Source: an uncultured Collinsella sp. (GTDB taxonomy: Bacteria; Actinomycetota; Coriobacteriia; Coriobacteriales; Coriobacteriaceae). Taken from it: a stretch of DNA of 31,887 nt. The stretch is taken from NCBI GenBank assembly GCA_902464175.1, contig CABQHZ010000008.1, positions 1 to 31,887 of the forward strand, read 5' to 3'. The position numbers were made by a program, and so were the translations under genes. The notes under the pieces are model-generated. The model did no database searches. It worked only from the letters and a program-made list of their open reading frames with translations, and was not told where the DNA came from. How positions within the stretch are numbered: position 1 is the first letter of the stretch; each line of letters starts with the position of its first letter. This document shows positions 7,969-16,134 of the stretch, one piece after another.

Positions 7969-9519
7969 ATGCCTATCATCGCAGCGCTCGTTGGCATCGT
8001 TTTGGGTGCCATCGCCGCCATTGCCTACATGCGCACCGCCAAGCAGGGTAGTCTTCACGAGGCCGACGAAAAAATCCAGTCGGCACACGCACAGGCTGAG
8101 TCCCTGATCGGTGATGCCAAGCGTCAGGCCGAGACCCTCAAAAAAGAGGCTCTACTCGAGGCTAAAGAGGAGATCATCAAGAACAAGCAGGCCGCCGAGG
8201 CCGAAGACAAGCAGCGTAAGAACGAGATTCGTACGCTCGAGAACCGTGTGATGCAGCGCGAGGAGTCCCTCGATCGCCGCAACGATGCCCTCGACAAGCG
8301 TGAGCATCAGCTGTCCAGCCAGGCTGGCCAAGTTGAGAAGCGTTCCCGCGAGCTTGAGGAGCTCTGCGCCAAGCAGACCTCGGAGCTCGAGCGTATCGCC
8401 GACCTTACCCGCGAGGACGCCCACAAGGAGCTCCTCGATAAGGTTCGCGGCGAGGTCACCCACGAGGCCGCCACGATCATTCGCGAGTCCGAGCAGCAGG
8501 TTCGCGCCGAGTGCCACAAGACCGCCCAGGAGATTCTGTCTCTGGCGATTCAGCGCTGCGCTGCCGACCACACTGCCGAGGTCACCGTTACCTCCGTGCA
8601 CATTCCCTCTGATGACCTCAAGGGCCGTATCATCGGTCGCGAGGGTCGCAACATCCGGACCTTCGAGCAGGTTTCCGGCGTCAACCTCGTGATCGACGAC
8701 ACGCCCGAGACCGTCGTTCTTTCGAGCTTCGACCCGGTCCGTCGTGAGACCGCCCGTGTCGCCCTCGAGAACCTAATCGCCGACGGCCGCATTCACCCTG
8801 CCCGTATCGAGGAGATGTATCACAAGGCCGCCGACCTGGTTCAGCAGCGCGTGCGCGAGGCTGGCGAGCAGGCTGCCTTCGATACCGGCATCCACGATCT
8901 GCACCCCGAGATCGTCAAGACCCTTGGTGCCCTGCGCTACCGTACCTCGTTTGGTCAGAACGTGCTTCAGCATTCCCTCGAGGTCTCTGATCTGTGCGGC
9001 GTGATGGCTTCCGAGCTTGGCCTGGACGTTGTGACCGCCAAGCGCGCCGGCCTGCTTCATGACCTGGGCAAGGCAATCGACCACGACGTCGAGGGCCCGC
9101 ATGCCGTCATCGGCGCCGAGCTTGCCCGCCGTTATGGCGAGAAGCCCGTTATCGTCCACGCTATTGAGGCTCACCATGCCGATGTCGACCCCAACACGGT
9201 GCTCGATGTCCTGGTGCAGGCCGCCGATGCTGTCTCTGCCTCTCGCCCCGGTGCCCGTCGCGAGTCTGCCGAGAACTACATCAAGCGTCTTGAGAAGCTC
9301 GAGGAGATCGCCAACTCTCATGACGGCGTCGAACGTACCTATGCCATGCAGGCTGGTCGCGAGGTCCACGTCATGGTCCAGCCGGACAAGATTTCCGATG
9401 CTCAGTCCACGGTTCTGGCTCACGATATCGCCCATCAGATCGAGGAAGAGATGGAGTATCCCGGTCAGGTGCGCGTCGTCGTGATTCGCGAGAGCCGCGC
9501 TGTCGATATCGCTAAATAA
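7969..9519 (+). CDS. rny: Ribonuclease Y
   Basis: 516 residues from the ATG at 7969, preceded by AAAAAGGAG; a GTG at 7963 lies within that Shine-Dalgarno. Order of parts: an N-terminal membrane helix (about 2-21), a long coiled coil to about residue 190, a KH RNA-binding domain around GRIIGREGRNIRTFEQVSGV (about 218-238), and an HD domain with the metal-binding LLHDLGKAIDHD at about 362-373 and IEAHHADVDP. RNase Y is the membrane-anchored endoribonuclease that starts mRNA decay in many Gram-positive bacteria. Its place after recA and before spoVS is conserved with Bacillus. The next gene begins 1 nt after the stop. Confidence 0.96.
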   Translation: MPIIAALVGIVLGAIAAIAYMRTAKQGSLHEADEKIQSAHAQAESLIGDAKRQAETLKKEALLEAKEEIIKNKQAAEAEDKQRKNEIRTLENRVMQREESLDRRNDALDKREHQLSSQAGQVEKRSRELEELCAKQTSELERIADLTREDAHKELLDKVRGEVTHEAATIIRESEQQVRAECHKTAQEILSLAIQRCAADHTAEVTVTSVHIPSDDLKGRIIGREGRNIRTFEQVSGVNLVIDDTPETVVLSSFDPVRRETARVALENLIADGRIHPARIEEMYHKAADLVQQRVREAGEQAAFDTGIHDLHPEIVKTLGALRYRTSFGQNVLQHSLEVSDLCGVMASELGLDVVTAKRAGLLHDLGKAIDHDVEGPHAVIGAELARRYGEKPVIVHAIEAHHADVDPNTVLDVLVQAADAVSASRPGARRESAENYIKRLEKLEEIANSHDGVERTYAMQAGREVHVMVQPDKISDAQSTVLAHDIAHQIEEEMEYPGQVRVVVIRESRAVDIAK

Positions 9520-9520
9520 C

Positions 9521-10606
9521 ATGAGCGACGCGAACGAGCTCATCTCATTTATCGCGTCGATGTCGGGGGAGGGCAACCTTCGCGTCGAGGAGAACCTTGG
9601 CGAGGGGTATGTCCGCCTCCGCGTTTCGGAGGCCGAGCGGCGCCAGGCTAAGCACGACATTCAGCATGTCGAGGACATCGTCATCGAAATGCTCCGTAAT
9701 GCTCGCGATGCCGGCGCCGACAAGGTCTATCTCGCCACGACCAAGGAAGATGGCGTCCGCACGCTTGTCTTTCTGGATAACGGTTCTGGCGTTCCGCAGG
9801 ATATGCAAGAGCGAATCTTTGATGCCCGCGTTACCTCCAAGCTCGAGAGCATGAAGATGGACCGTTGGGGCGTTCACGGTCGTGGCATGGCATTGTTTTC
9901 GATCAAGCAGAACACCGACGAGGCCCGTGTGGTCACGTCCGGCGTCGATCTTGGTTCAGCCTTCAAGGTGAGCGTCGCGGCCGACCGCCTCAGTGAGCGT
10001 GCCGATCAGTCCAGCTGGCCCCAGGCCGTCAAGGATGAGTACGGACGTTATGTCTGCGCTCGCGGCCCACATAATATTATTCGCGCTGCTTGTGAGTTTG
10101 CGCTCGAGGAGTTGCGTGGTTGCGATGTCTATCTTGGTTCTCCGTCTGAGATTGCCGCGACCCTTTATGCTCAAGCGTCAAGTCGGCTCGATACGTCTCG
10201 TCTCCTGTTCATTGATGACGAGAGCGAGCTTCCGGTTGTCGATCGTTTAGGCCTTGCTTCTGATGCCGAGGACTTTATCCGTATTTGTTCGGGTTTGGGT
10301 CTTGAGATGTCCGAGCGCACGGCCCATCGCATTTTGGCAGGGCAGATTAAGCCCGTTCGCGGTGTGACCGCGCGTCTGCTGCGCGAGCGTGATTCGTCCT
10401 CGCATGCGCCGGCTCCTGTCGATCTCGCGAAGGATCGTCGCGGGCTACGTATTGCCAAGGATGACATGGCACAGTTTTCGCGCGCTGTGGAACGCGACTT
10501 TAATGACCTTGCCACCCGGTACTATCTCAACCTTTGCGGCGACCCAAAGATCCGTGTTTCGCGTGATCGAATCACCGTGACCTTTGATCTTGCCAAAGAG
10601 GAATAG
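9521..10606 (+). CDS. GHKL-fold ATP-binding protein of unknown role
   Basis: 361 residues. The N-terminal half has a GHKL/HSP90-type ATP site: the N-box helix IVIEMLRNARDAGAD (about 53-67), the DNGSGVP loop (86-92) and a Gly-rich lid WGVHGRGMALFSIKQ (116-130). No histidine kinase phosphoacceptor, HAMP or membrane segment is seen, so it is not an ordinary sensor kinase. The arrangement is closer to MutL/Hsp90/topoisomerase-VI-like ATPases, but the C-terminal 200 residues are not recognised. The ATG is one base after the rny stop, and spoVS starts 75 nt after its end, so it is probably co-expressed with rny. In Bacillus the gene between rny and spoVS is the phosphodiesterase ymdB. The ATPase fold is secure; the function is unknown. 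Confidence 0.75.
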   Translation: MSDANELISFIASMSGEGNLRVEENLGEGYVRLRVSEAERRQAKHDIQHVEDIVIEMLRNARDAGADKVYLATTKEDGVRTLVFLDNGSGVPQDMQERIFDARVTSKLESMKMDRWGVHGRGMALFSIKQNTDEARVVTSGVDLGSAFKVSVAADRLSERADQSSWPQAVKDEYGRYVCARGPHNIIRAACEFALEELRGCDVYLGSPSEIAATLYAQASSRLDTSRLLFIDDESELPVVDRLGLASDAEDFIRICSGLGLEMSERTAHRILAGQIKPVRGVTARLLRERDSSSHAPAPVDLAKDRRGLRIAKDDMAQFSRAVERDFNDLATRYYLNLCGDPKIRVSRDRITVTFDLAKEE

Positions 10607-10612
10607 TGCCTT

Positions 10613-10630
10613 TACCGAGTCCACTCGGTA
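10613..10630. promoter_or_regulatory. Short palindrome upstream of spoVS
   Basis: TACCGAGT (10613-10620) and ACTCGGTA (10623-10630) form an exact 8-bp dyad around CC, directly after the ATPase stop codon. No U-tract follows, so an operator or mRNA-stabilising hairpin is more likely than a terminator. Confidence 0.4.
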
Positions 10631-10680
10631 CGATACAGTTATTGCAGTTAAAACGTACTTTTAAATGCAGGAGTTTCTTC

Positions 10681-10998
10681 ATGGATTGCCTGAAGGTATC
10701 AAGCAAATCATCGCCCGCGTCCGTTGCCGGCGCCATCGCCGGCATGGTCAAGGATGGTGTACCCGTCAACATCCAGTGTGTCGGCGCCGGTGCCGTCAAC
10801 CAGGCTATTAAGGCCGTTGCTATCGCGCGCGGTTTTTTGATTCCAACCGGTTTTGATATTTCCTGCGCGCCCGTGTTCTCCGACATCCTCATTAACGGGG
10901 AGTCGCGCACGGCCATCCGCCTTTCTATCTACGTTCACCAGATCAATCGAGCTGCTATGGATAACGTCGTCATGGATGATGTTAAGCCTGTGGCATAG
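10681..10998 (+). CDS. spoVS: SpoVS-family protein
   Basis: 105 residues from the ATG at 10681, with GCAGGAG upstream. A longer frame from a GTG at 10606 has no support. The family core is clear: LKVSSKSSPASVAGAIAGMV, VGAGAVNQAIKAVAIARGFL and GESRTAIRLSIYV. Typical SpoVS is about 86 residues, and this copy has a 15-20 residue C-terminal extension. SpoVS is an Alba-like small DNA/RNA-binding protein needed for spore coat and cortex steps in Bacillus but also widespread in non-spore-formers. No spore genes are visible here. The order rny - ATPase - spoVS - miaB parallels Bacillus. Confidence 0.9.
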   Translation: MDCLKVSSKSSPASVAGAIAGMVKDGVPVNIQCVGAGAVNQAIKAVAIARGFLIPTGFDISCAPVFSDILINGESRTAIRLSIYVHQINRAAMDNVVMDDVKPVA

Positions 10999-11043
10999 CT
11001 TCTGCTTGCCTTGTTTCGCTCCCCATCGTTAGGACTTATGCAC

Positions 11044-12414
11044 ATGGACCAGCGTTCCGTACGCGATATTCTTGCCGGTAAAACCTACTTTATCCGCACC
11101 TTTGGCTGCCAGATGAATCAGCACGACTCCGAGCGTGTGAGCGGTCTGCTTGATTCGTATGGCTGCCTCATGGCGCTCGATCCCGCGCATGCCGATATCG
11201 TTGTCTTCATGACGTGCTGCGTGCGCGAGGCCGCCGATACTCGCCTGTACGGTCAGTGCAATTCCTGCAAAAGCCTGCCGCCTTCGCCTTCGGGCAAGCG
11301 CGTGGTTGCCGTTGGCGGTTGCATCGCGCAGCGCGATGGCGAGGGCCTGCTCACCAACGTCGATAACGTCAATGTCATCTTTGGCACGCATTCCATTGCA
11401 CATGTGGCCGAGCTCATTGCCGAGGCGTTCCTTGATGGTAAGCGTCATATCCGCACCAATGAGCATGAGGATACGGACGCCATGAGCATGCCGTGGCATC
11501 GCGAGACCCAGTATCACGCCTGGGTGCCCATCATGACAGGCTGCAATAATTTCTGCACCTATTGCATCGTGCCGTACGTACGCGGTCGCGAAAAGAGCCG
11601 CCCCTTCGAGGAGATTGTCGACGAGGTGACCGGTCTGGTGCGCCAGGGCGTGCGTGAGATTACGCTGCTGGGCCAAAACGTTAACTCATATGGTCGCGAT
11701 CTGTTTGGCAAGCCGCGTTTTGCCGATTTGCTGCGTGCCGTGGGCGATACGGGCGTGGAGCGCATCTTCTTTACGTCTTCGCATCCTAAGGACCTGCTGC
11801 CCGAGACCATCGACGCCATGGCCGAGACACCTGCCGTAATGCCGCAACTGCACCTGGCCGTCCAGTCAGGTTCGACGCGGATCCTCAAAGAGATGAATCG
11901 CCGTTATACACGCGAGGACTATCTGGGCCTGGTCGATCGCATTCGCAACCGCATGCCCGATATCGCGCTCTCGACCGACATTATCGTTGGCTTCCCGGGC
12001 GAGACTGAAGAAGACTTTGAGCAGACGCTCTCACTTGCCGAGACGGTCCGCTATGCTCAGGCCTATACCTTCATCTATTCCAAGCGCGCCGGTACCCCGG
12101 CCGCCGAGATTGACGATCCTACGCCGCATGAGGTTATTCTCGAGCGTTTCAATCGCCTGGTTAAGGTTATCGAGACCACGGCACACGAGTATAACCAGGG
12201 TGAGCTTCATACTGTGGTTCCCGCGCTCATTGAGGGAATGAGTAAAAAGAACGATGCGGTCCTGCTGGGCAAGAGTCCCAAGAATCAGACCGTGCATGCG
12301 CCTATCCCCGAGGGTTACAGCATCGATCAGCTTGTTGGCAAGATCGTTGATGTTAACGTTGACGTTGCCAAGACCTGGTATTTGTCCGGTTCCGTTGTGG
12401 GCGAGCCGCGCTAA
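11044..12414 (+). CDS. miaB: tRNA-2-methylthio-N6-dimethylallyladenosine synthase MiaB
   Basis: 456 residues from the ATG at 11044. AGGA at 11031-11034 is 9 nt away; the ATG at 11038 would add two residues but leaves only 3 nt. N-terminal UPF0004 domain (IRTFGCQMNQHDSERVSGLL, with further cluster cysteines in MTCCVRE and GGCIAQRDG), radical SAM triad C167-x3-C171-x2-C174 in GCNNFCTYCIVPYVRGREKS, and a C-terminal TRAM segment. MiaB adds the methylthio group to i6A37 of tRNAs reading UNN codons; i6A is made by MiaA, encoded immediately downstream with overlapping stop and start (TAATG). This coupling and the RG-RE-KSRP motif separate it from the RimO paralogue at 3061. Confidence 0.95.
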   Translation: MDQRSVRDILAGKTYFIRTFGCQMNQHDSERVSGLLDSYGCLMALDPAHADIVVFMTCCVREAADTRLYGQCNSCKSLPPSPSGKRVVAVGGCIAQRDGEGLLTNVDNVNVIFGTHSIAHVAELIAEAFLDGKRHIRTNEHEDTDAMSMPWHRETQYHAWVPIMTGCNNFCTYCIVPYVRGREKSRPFEEIVDEVTGLVRQGVREITLLGQNVNSYGRDLFGKPRFADLLRAVGDTGVERIFFTSSHPKDLLPETIDAMAETPAVMPQLHLAVQSGSTRILKEMNRRYTREDYLGLVDRIRNRMPDIALSTDIIVGFPGETEEDFEQTLSLAETVRYAQAYTFIYSKRAGTPAAEIDDPTPHEVILERFNRLVKVIETTAHEYNQGELHTVVPALIEGMSKKNDAVLLGKSPKNQTVHAPIPEGYSIDQLVGKIVDVNVDVAKTWYLSGSVVGEPR

Positions 12415-13352
12415 TGGTTTCTCCCGGGGCAGGCCTTTCCGCCGTTGCGATCGTCGGTCCGACGGCGGTTGGTAAGAGTGATGTTGCCGACCGTTTGGCA
12501 GCTCGTCTTTCGTCCGAAGTGCTGTCGTGCGATGCGATGCAAATCTATCGCGGCATGGACATCGGTACCGCAAAGATGGCGCCCGATGAGTGCACGGCGC
12601 CGCTGCGTCTCGTCGACATTGTAGAGCCGGGTGTGGCATATTCTGCTGCGCTTTATCAGGCTGACGCTCGCGCGCATGTTGAACGTCTCCTTGGTTCGGG
12701 TTGCCTGCCGGTTTTTTGCGGAGGTACGGGGCTATATCTCAAGGCAGCCCTCGATGAGATGGACTTTCCCTCGGGTGAACTTGAGGACGATCGCCGTGTG
12801 GGCTATCAGGAGCTTGCCGAGCGTATTGGCGAGGAAGGACTTCATGCCCTGCTTGCCGAGCGCGATCCAGAATCGGCTGCTGTTATTCATCCCCATAACG
12901 TGCGCCGTGTGATTCGTGCGCTCGAGATGCATGATGATGGCGTCTCCTATGCGCAGCAAAAGTCGCAGTTTAGTGTTCCGCACGAGCATTATCATGCCCT
13001 ATGGTTTGGTCTGACGCGTAATCGCGAGGTGCTCTACGAGCGCATTAATCTGCGCGTCGATCTGATGTTTGAGCAGGGTCTTGTCGATGAGGTCCGCGGT
13101 CTTATGGCCCAGGGGCTGGGAGATGCCCTGACGTCGATGCAGGCAATTGGCTATAAAGAGATCATTGATGCTTTCAATGGCGTGATGAGCATGGATGAGG
13201 CTCGCGAACTCATTAAGATGCGTTCGCGTCGTTATGCCAAGCGTCAGCTTTCGTGGTTTAAGCGCGATGACCGTATCGTGTGGTTTGATATGGATGAATG
13301 TACGATCGATGAGGTCGTTGAGGATATCCTGCATCGTATTGAGGCTGCCTAA
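12414..13352 (+). CDS. miaA: tRNA dimethylallyltransferase MiaA
   Basis: 312 residues. P-loop GPTAVGKS at residues 15-22, followed by the family blocks SCDAMQIYRGMDIGTAKM, FCGGTGLYLKAALDEMDFP and the C-terminal SMQAIGYKEIIDAFNG. MiaA transfers a dimethylallyl group to A37 of tRNA, giving the substrate of MiaB. Its ATG overlaps the miaB stop, and its own stop overlaps the hflX start in the same way, so the three genes form a translationally coupled unit. No Shine-Dalgarno is needed or clear at either junction. Confidence 0.95.
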   Translation: MVSPGAGLSAVAIVGPTAVGKSDVADRLAARLSSEVLSCDAMQIYRGMDIGTAKMAPDECTAPLRLVDIVEPGVAYSAALYQADARAHVERLLGSGCLPVFCGGTGLYLKAALDEMDFPSGELEDDRRVGYQELAERIGEEGLHALLAERDPESAAVIHPHNVRRVIRALEMHDDGVSYAQQKSQFSVPHEHYHALWFGLTRNREVLYERINLRVDLMFEQGLVDEVRGLMAQGLGDALTSMQAIGYKEIIDAFNGVMSMDEARELIKMRSRRYAKRQLSWFKRDDRIVWFDMDECTIDEVVEDILHRIEAA

Positions 13353-14641
13353 TGGCCCGTTTCCCCCTTGTTCCCACGGCACCCGAGCCCGAGCGTGCCA
13401 TTTTAGTTGGTGTTGAATGGCGCGACAATGCATGGCCGCTCGATCGCTCGCTTGATGAGCTGGAGCGTCTTGCCCACACAGCTGGTGCCCAGTGCGTGGC
13501 ACGCTTGTCGCAGCGTTTGGTAAAGCCGTATCCTAAATCGTTTATCGGTTCCGGTAAGGTAGAGGAGCTTTGCGGCCTGGTGCATCGCATGGATGCCGAT
13601 GTCGTTATTTTTGACGACGACCTGACCCCCTCGCAGCAATCCTATTTGGAGAAAGCCGTGGGCGAGCCGGTAAAGATTATCGATCGTACAGCACTGATCC
13701 TGGATATCTTTGGTCTGCATGCTCAGACGCGTGAGGGACGCCTGCAGGTACAACTGGCACAGCTTCAATATTTGTTGCCTCGCCTGCGTGGCATGTGGAG
13801 CCATCTCGCCAAGGAGCAGACGCGCGGCGGCATCGGCTCACGTTTTGGTCAGGGCGAAAGTCAGCTCGAGGTCGACCGTCGCCTCATTCGTAATAAGATC
13901 GCTGCGCTTCGTCGTGAGCTCAAGCAGGTTGAACAGCGCCGCGATGTTCAATCCAAGAGCCGCATTGAGTCACCGGCGTTTCGCGTCGCGTTAGCCGGTT
14001 ATACCAATGCCGGTAAATCGACGTTGCTCAATCGTCTGACCGGCTCTACGGTACTTTCGCAGGACAAGCTGTTTGCTACGCTCGACCCGACGACGCGCTC
14101 GTATCGCCTGCCCGGCGGTCGCGGCATGACGATTACCGATACCGTCGGCTTTATTCAAAAACTGCCGCACGGTCTGGTCGATGCCTTTAAATCGACGCTT
14201 TCCGAGGTGTTGGGTGCCGATCTAATTCTCAAAGTCGTAGATGCGTCTGACGAGGACTATGAGCGGCAGCTGGAGGCTGTCGACCGCGTGCTTGATGAGA
14301 TCGGCGCCGGAGAGCGTTTAACGCTGACCGTATTCAATAAAATCGATCTTCTCGATAGCGTCGATCGAATGAGTTTCCGTCGTCGCTATCCGGAGGCCGT
14401 TCTGTTCTCGGCCCAAACGGGCGAGGGGCTCGACGATCTCGTCGACCGGATTGCTCGCGAGGCAGCTGCCACCGATGTGTTGCTCTCCGCTGATATCCCG
14501 TATCGCGAGGGCGCTCTCATCACGCTGGTGCATGAGCAGGGAACCCTTCTGCATGAGGAATATCTCGAGGACGGCGTTCGCATTGTGGCGAAGTTGCCGG
14601 CTCGTATTGCACCGCGGCTCGAGCGTTATCGCACCGAGTAG
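13352..14641 (+). CDS. hflX: GTPase HflX
   Basis: 429 residues. An N-terminal HflX domain is followed by the linker DIFGLHAQTREGRLQVQLAQ, a Gly-rich block (TRGGIGSRFGQGESQLEVDR) and a coiled-coil region, then the G domain: G1 GYTNAGKST (216-224), G2/G3 around TLDPTTR and DTVGF (263-267), and G4 NKIDLLD. HflX binds the 50S subunit and rescues or splits stalled ribosomes under stress. miaA-hflX linkage is also seen in other bacteria. The start overlaps the miaA stop (TAATG). The last 16 bases overlap the end of the convergent minus-strand membrane gene, with no terminator between. Confidence 0.95.
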   Translation: MARFPLVPTAPEPERAILVGVEWRDNAWPLDRSLDELERLAHTAGAQCVARLSQRLVKPYPKSFIGSGKVEELCGLVHRMDADVVIFDDDLTPSQQSYLEKAVGEPVKIIDRTALILDIFGLHAQTREGRLQVQLAQLQYLLPRLRGMWSHLAKEQTRGGIGSRFGQGESQLEVDRRLIRNKIAALRRELKQVEQRRDVQSKSRIESPAFRVALAGYTNAGKSTLLNRLTGSTVLSQDKLFATLDPTTRSYRLPGGRGMTITDTVGFIQKLPHGLVDAFKSTLSEVLGADLILKVVDASDEDYERQLEAVDRVLDEIGAGERLTLTVFNKIDLLDSVDRMSFRRRYPEAVLFSAQTGEGLDDLVDRIAREAAATDVLLSADIPYREGALITLVHEQGTLLHEEYLEDGVRIVAKLPARIAPRLERYRTE

Positions 14642-15330
14642 ACGAGCTCCAAAATGCCCAGAATGATGGGCTGATGCAGCAGATAAAAGGGGAGTGCATG
14701 GCGTCCAAGGCTGGCGAGCGCCGGCAGGGGGTTGGCGTAGGCCCAGCTAGGGACGGTCTTATCGATTCCCTGCGCTATGTGTGCGGCGAAGTATCCTGCA
14801 AGATACATAAAGATAAACGGGATGATGGGGTAGTAATCACCCGAGACAAACCCAGGGCTCGGAAATCCCAGCCACGCCAGGTAGGGGACAGGGTAGATCG
14901 TTTTGGGGATGCTCCAGGTGAGGGCGAACAACACAAGGCATAGGGGCATGCCCCATCTCGCCGATATCTTCTTAAGGACGGGATCGGTCAACGCCACGAT
15001 GCCGGTACATGCGGCCATGCAGTAGATGATGCCAAAATTAACCGAATCGTCGACTGAGACAAGTGTTGTTGCCAACCAGACGACGAGTGCTGCTAAGGCG
15101 TATTTGGCGGCACGTTTGATATTGTTGCGCGAAAGGGTGCACATCCAACCCGCGATAAACAAAAATACCCAGCTGATGCTGGCGCGCCAGATGTCTTGAA
15201 ATACTGACTGGGTAAACCAGGGCATATCCCAGCCGTACAGGTAGGCGAAATCATAGCAAGCGTGAAAACCTGCCATAGAAATCATCGTAAACCCGCGGAC
15301 GGTATCAAAGATTGTGATGCGTTTTTGCAT
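14626..15330 (-). CDS. DUF1624 / heparan-alpha-glucosaminide acetyltransferase-like membrane protein
   Basis: 234 residues, almost entirely hydrophobic with about seven membrane helices. It begins RITIFDTVRGFTMISMAGFH, the conserved opening of DUF1624/YeiB-like acyltransferases (R-x-x-x-x-D-x-x-R-G), with a His (FHACYD) in the first helix. It ends with the LGRHALPFYLLHQPIILGIL block shared by this group. Such proteins are thought to acylate extracytoplasmic glycans; the substrate is unknown. Its ATG overlaps the lexA stop (TAATG on the minus strand), so it should be made together with LexA and may be SOS-responsive. The 3' end overlaps hflX by 16 bp, tail to tail. Confidence 0.8.
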   Translation of the reverse strand: MQKRITIFDTVRGFTMISMAGFHACYDFAYLYGWDMPWFTQSVFQDIWRASISWVFLFIAGWMCTLSRNNIKRAAKYALAALVVWLATTLVSVDDSVNFGIIYCMAACTGIVALTDPVLKKISARWGMPLCLVLFALTWSIPKTIYPVPYLAWLGFPSPGFVSGDYYPIIPFIFMYLAGYFAAHIAQGIDKTVPSWAYANPLPALASLGRHALPFYLLHQPIILGILELVYSVR

Positions 15331-15974
15331 TACGAGAACCGGCGCATCAAGCCGACGACCTTGCCCAGGATAACGGGATTCGTTGCATAGATAGGCTCCA
15401 TGGTGTCGTTCTCGGGCTGCAAGCGCACGCGCCCCTGCTCCTTGTAGAACGTCTTGACGGTCGCTGAACCATCAATCATGGCCACGACAATTTCGCCGTT
15501 CATGGCACTCTTTTGTTCACGGACGATGATGTAATCGCCATTGAAGATGCCGACATTGATCATTGAGCTCCCATGCACCTCAAGGATAAAGGAACCCTGA
15601 TCAGTGGCGATTTCGGTCGGGATAGTAAAAGTGTCTTCGATATTCTGCTCGGCCAGAATGGGAATCCCAGCCGCGACGCGACCAACGAGCGGTAGCGAGA
15701 CCGTTCCGCGAGGTGCGGTGGGCTCGTCAGATTTAGAAATTGAGACAGAGGAACCGTCCTCGTTAAAGAGTTCCAGGGCGCGCGGTTTGGTGGCATCGCG
15801 CTTGAGTAGCCCGCGCGCCTCCAGGGCAGAGAGATGGGCGTGCACGGTGCTGGGGGAGGAAAGGCCCACGGCAGAAGCCATTTCGCGCACGCTGGGCGGA
15901 TAACCCTTCTCCTGCTGATATTCCTTGATGAAGTCGTAAATTTGCTGCTGACGCTTGGTAATTTTGCGAGCCAT
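15330..15974 (-). CDS. lexA: SOS repressor LexA
   Basis: 214 residues from the ATG at 15974, chosen for the AGAGAGGA upstream; an upstream in-frame start at 16004 gives ten extra, non-conserved residues. The N-terminal winged helix (ITKRQQQIYDFIKEYQQEKG, YPPSVREMASAVGLSSPSTV) is followed by the S24 peptidase domain with cleavage site Ala102-Gly103, nucleophile Ser137 in GSSM and Lys174 in TVKTF. All residues needed for RecA-stimulated self-cleavage are present. It faces the LysM gene across an intergenic region with three LexA boxes, so it is probably autoregulated. The membrane acyltransferase gene follows with a 1-nt overlap. Confidence 0.97.
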   Translation of the reverse strand: MARKITKRQQQIYDFIKEYQQEKGYPPSVREMASAVGLSSPSTVHAHLSALEARGLLKRDATKPRALELFNEDGSSVSISKSDEPTAPRGTVSLPLVGRVAAGIPILAEQNIEDTFTIPTEIATDQGSFILEVHGSSMINVGIFNGDYIIVREQKSAMNGEIVVAMIDGSATVKTFYKEQGRVRLQPENDTMEPIYATNPVILGKVVGLMRRFS

Positions 15975-15998
15975 CAGGGCATCCTCTCTACCCATGCC

Positions 15999-16010
15999 AA
16001 ACAAATGTTC
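15999..16010 (-). promoter_or_regulatory. Degenerate LexA box nearest lexA
   Basis: AAACAAATGTTC matches GAAC-N4-GTTC except for one base. It lies about 25 nt upstream of the lexA start, close to a CATAAT -10-like hexamer (minus strand, 16013-16018). Weaker support than the other two boxes. Confidence 0.45.
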
Positions 16011-16019
16011 GAATTATGC

Positions 16020-16047
16020 TTGACAGGAACAACTGTTCGAAGATAAT
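16020..16047 (+). promoter_or_regulatory. Promoter of the LysM gene
   Basis: A perfect -35 TTGACA at 16020-16025 and GATAAT at 16042-16047 are separated by 16 nt (an ATAATA one base later gives 17). The LexA box at 16027-16038 occupies the spacer, the same design as the recA promoter. Confidence 0.7.
16027..16038. promoter_or_regulatory. LexA (SOS) box, lexA/LysM intergenic
   Basis: GAACAACTGTTC is an exact GAAC-N4-GTTC operator between the divergent lexA and LysM genes. It lies inside the plus-strand promoter spacer and upstream of the minus-strand -10 candidate, so it can serve both. Confidence 0.88.
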
Positions 16048-16054
16048 AATAACC

Positions 16055-16066
16055 GAACATTCGTTC
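16055..16066. promoter_or_regulatory. Second perfect LexA box
   Basis: GAACATTCGTTC, exact GAAC-N4-GTTC, centred 28 bp from the previous box and just downstream of the LysM-gene -10. Two perfect operators predict tight repression of the LysM gene. Confidence 0.85.
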
Positions 16067-16134
16067 TCGCGCTAGATATTTTTGTCCGCGCGGCTTGATA
16101 AAACTGTTCTCAGCAAAAAACGCGAGAGGAGAAC

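Noticed and set aside
9521..10606. Calling the GHKL protein a histidine kinase
   Set aside because: No phospho-acceptor His box, dimerisation helices, HAMP or membrane helices are visible.
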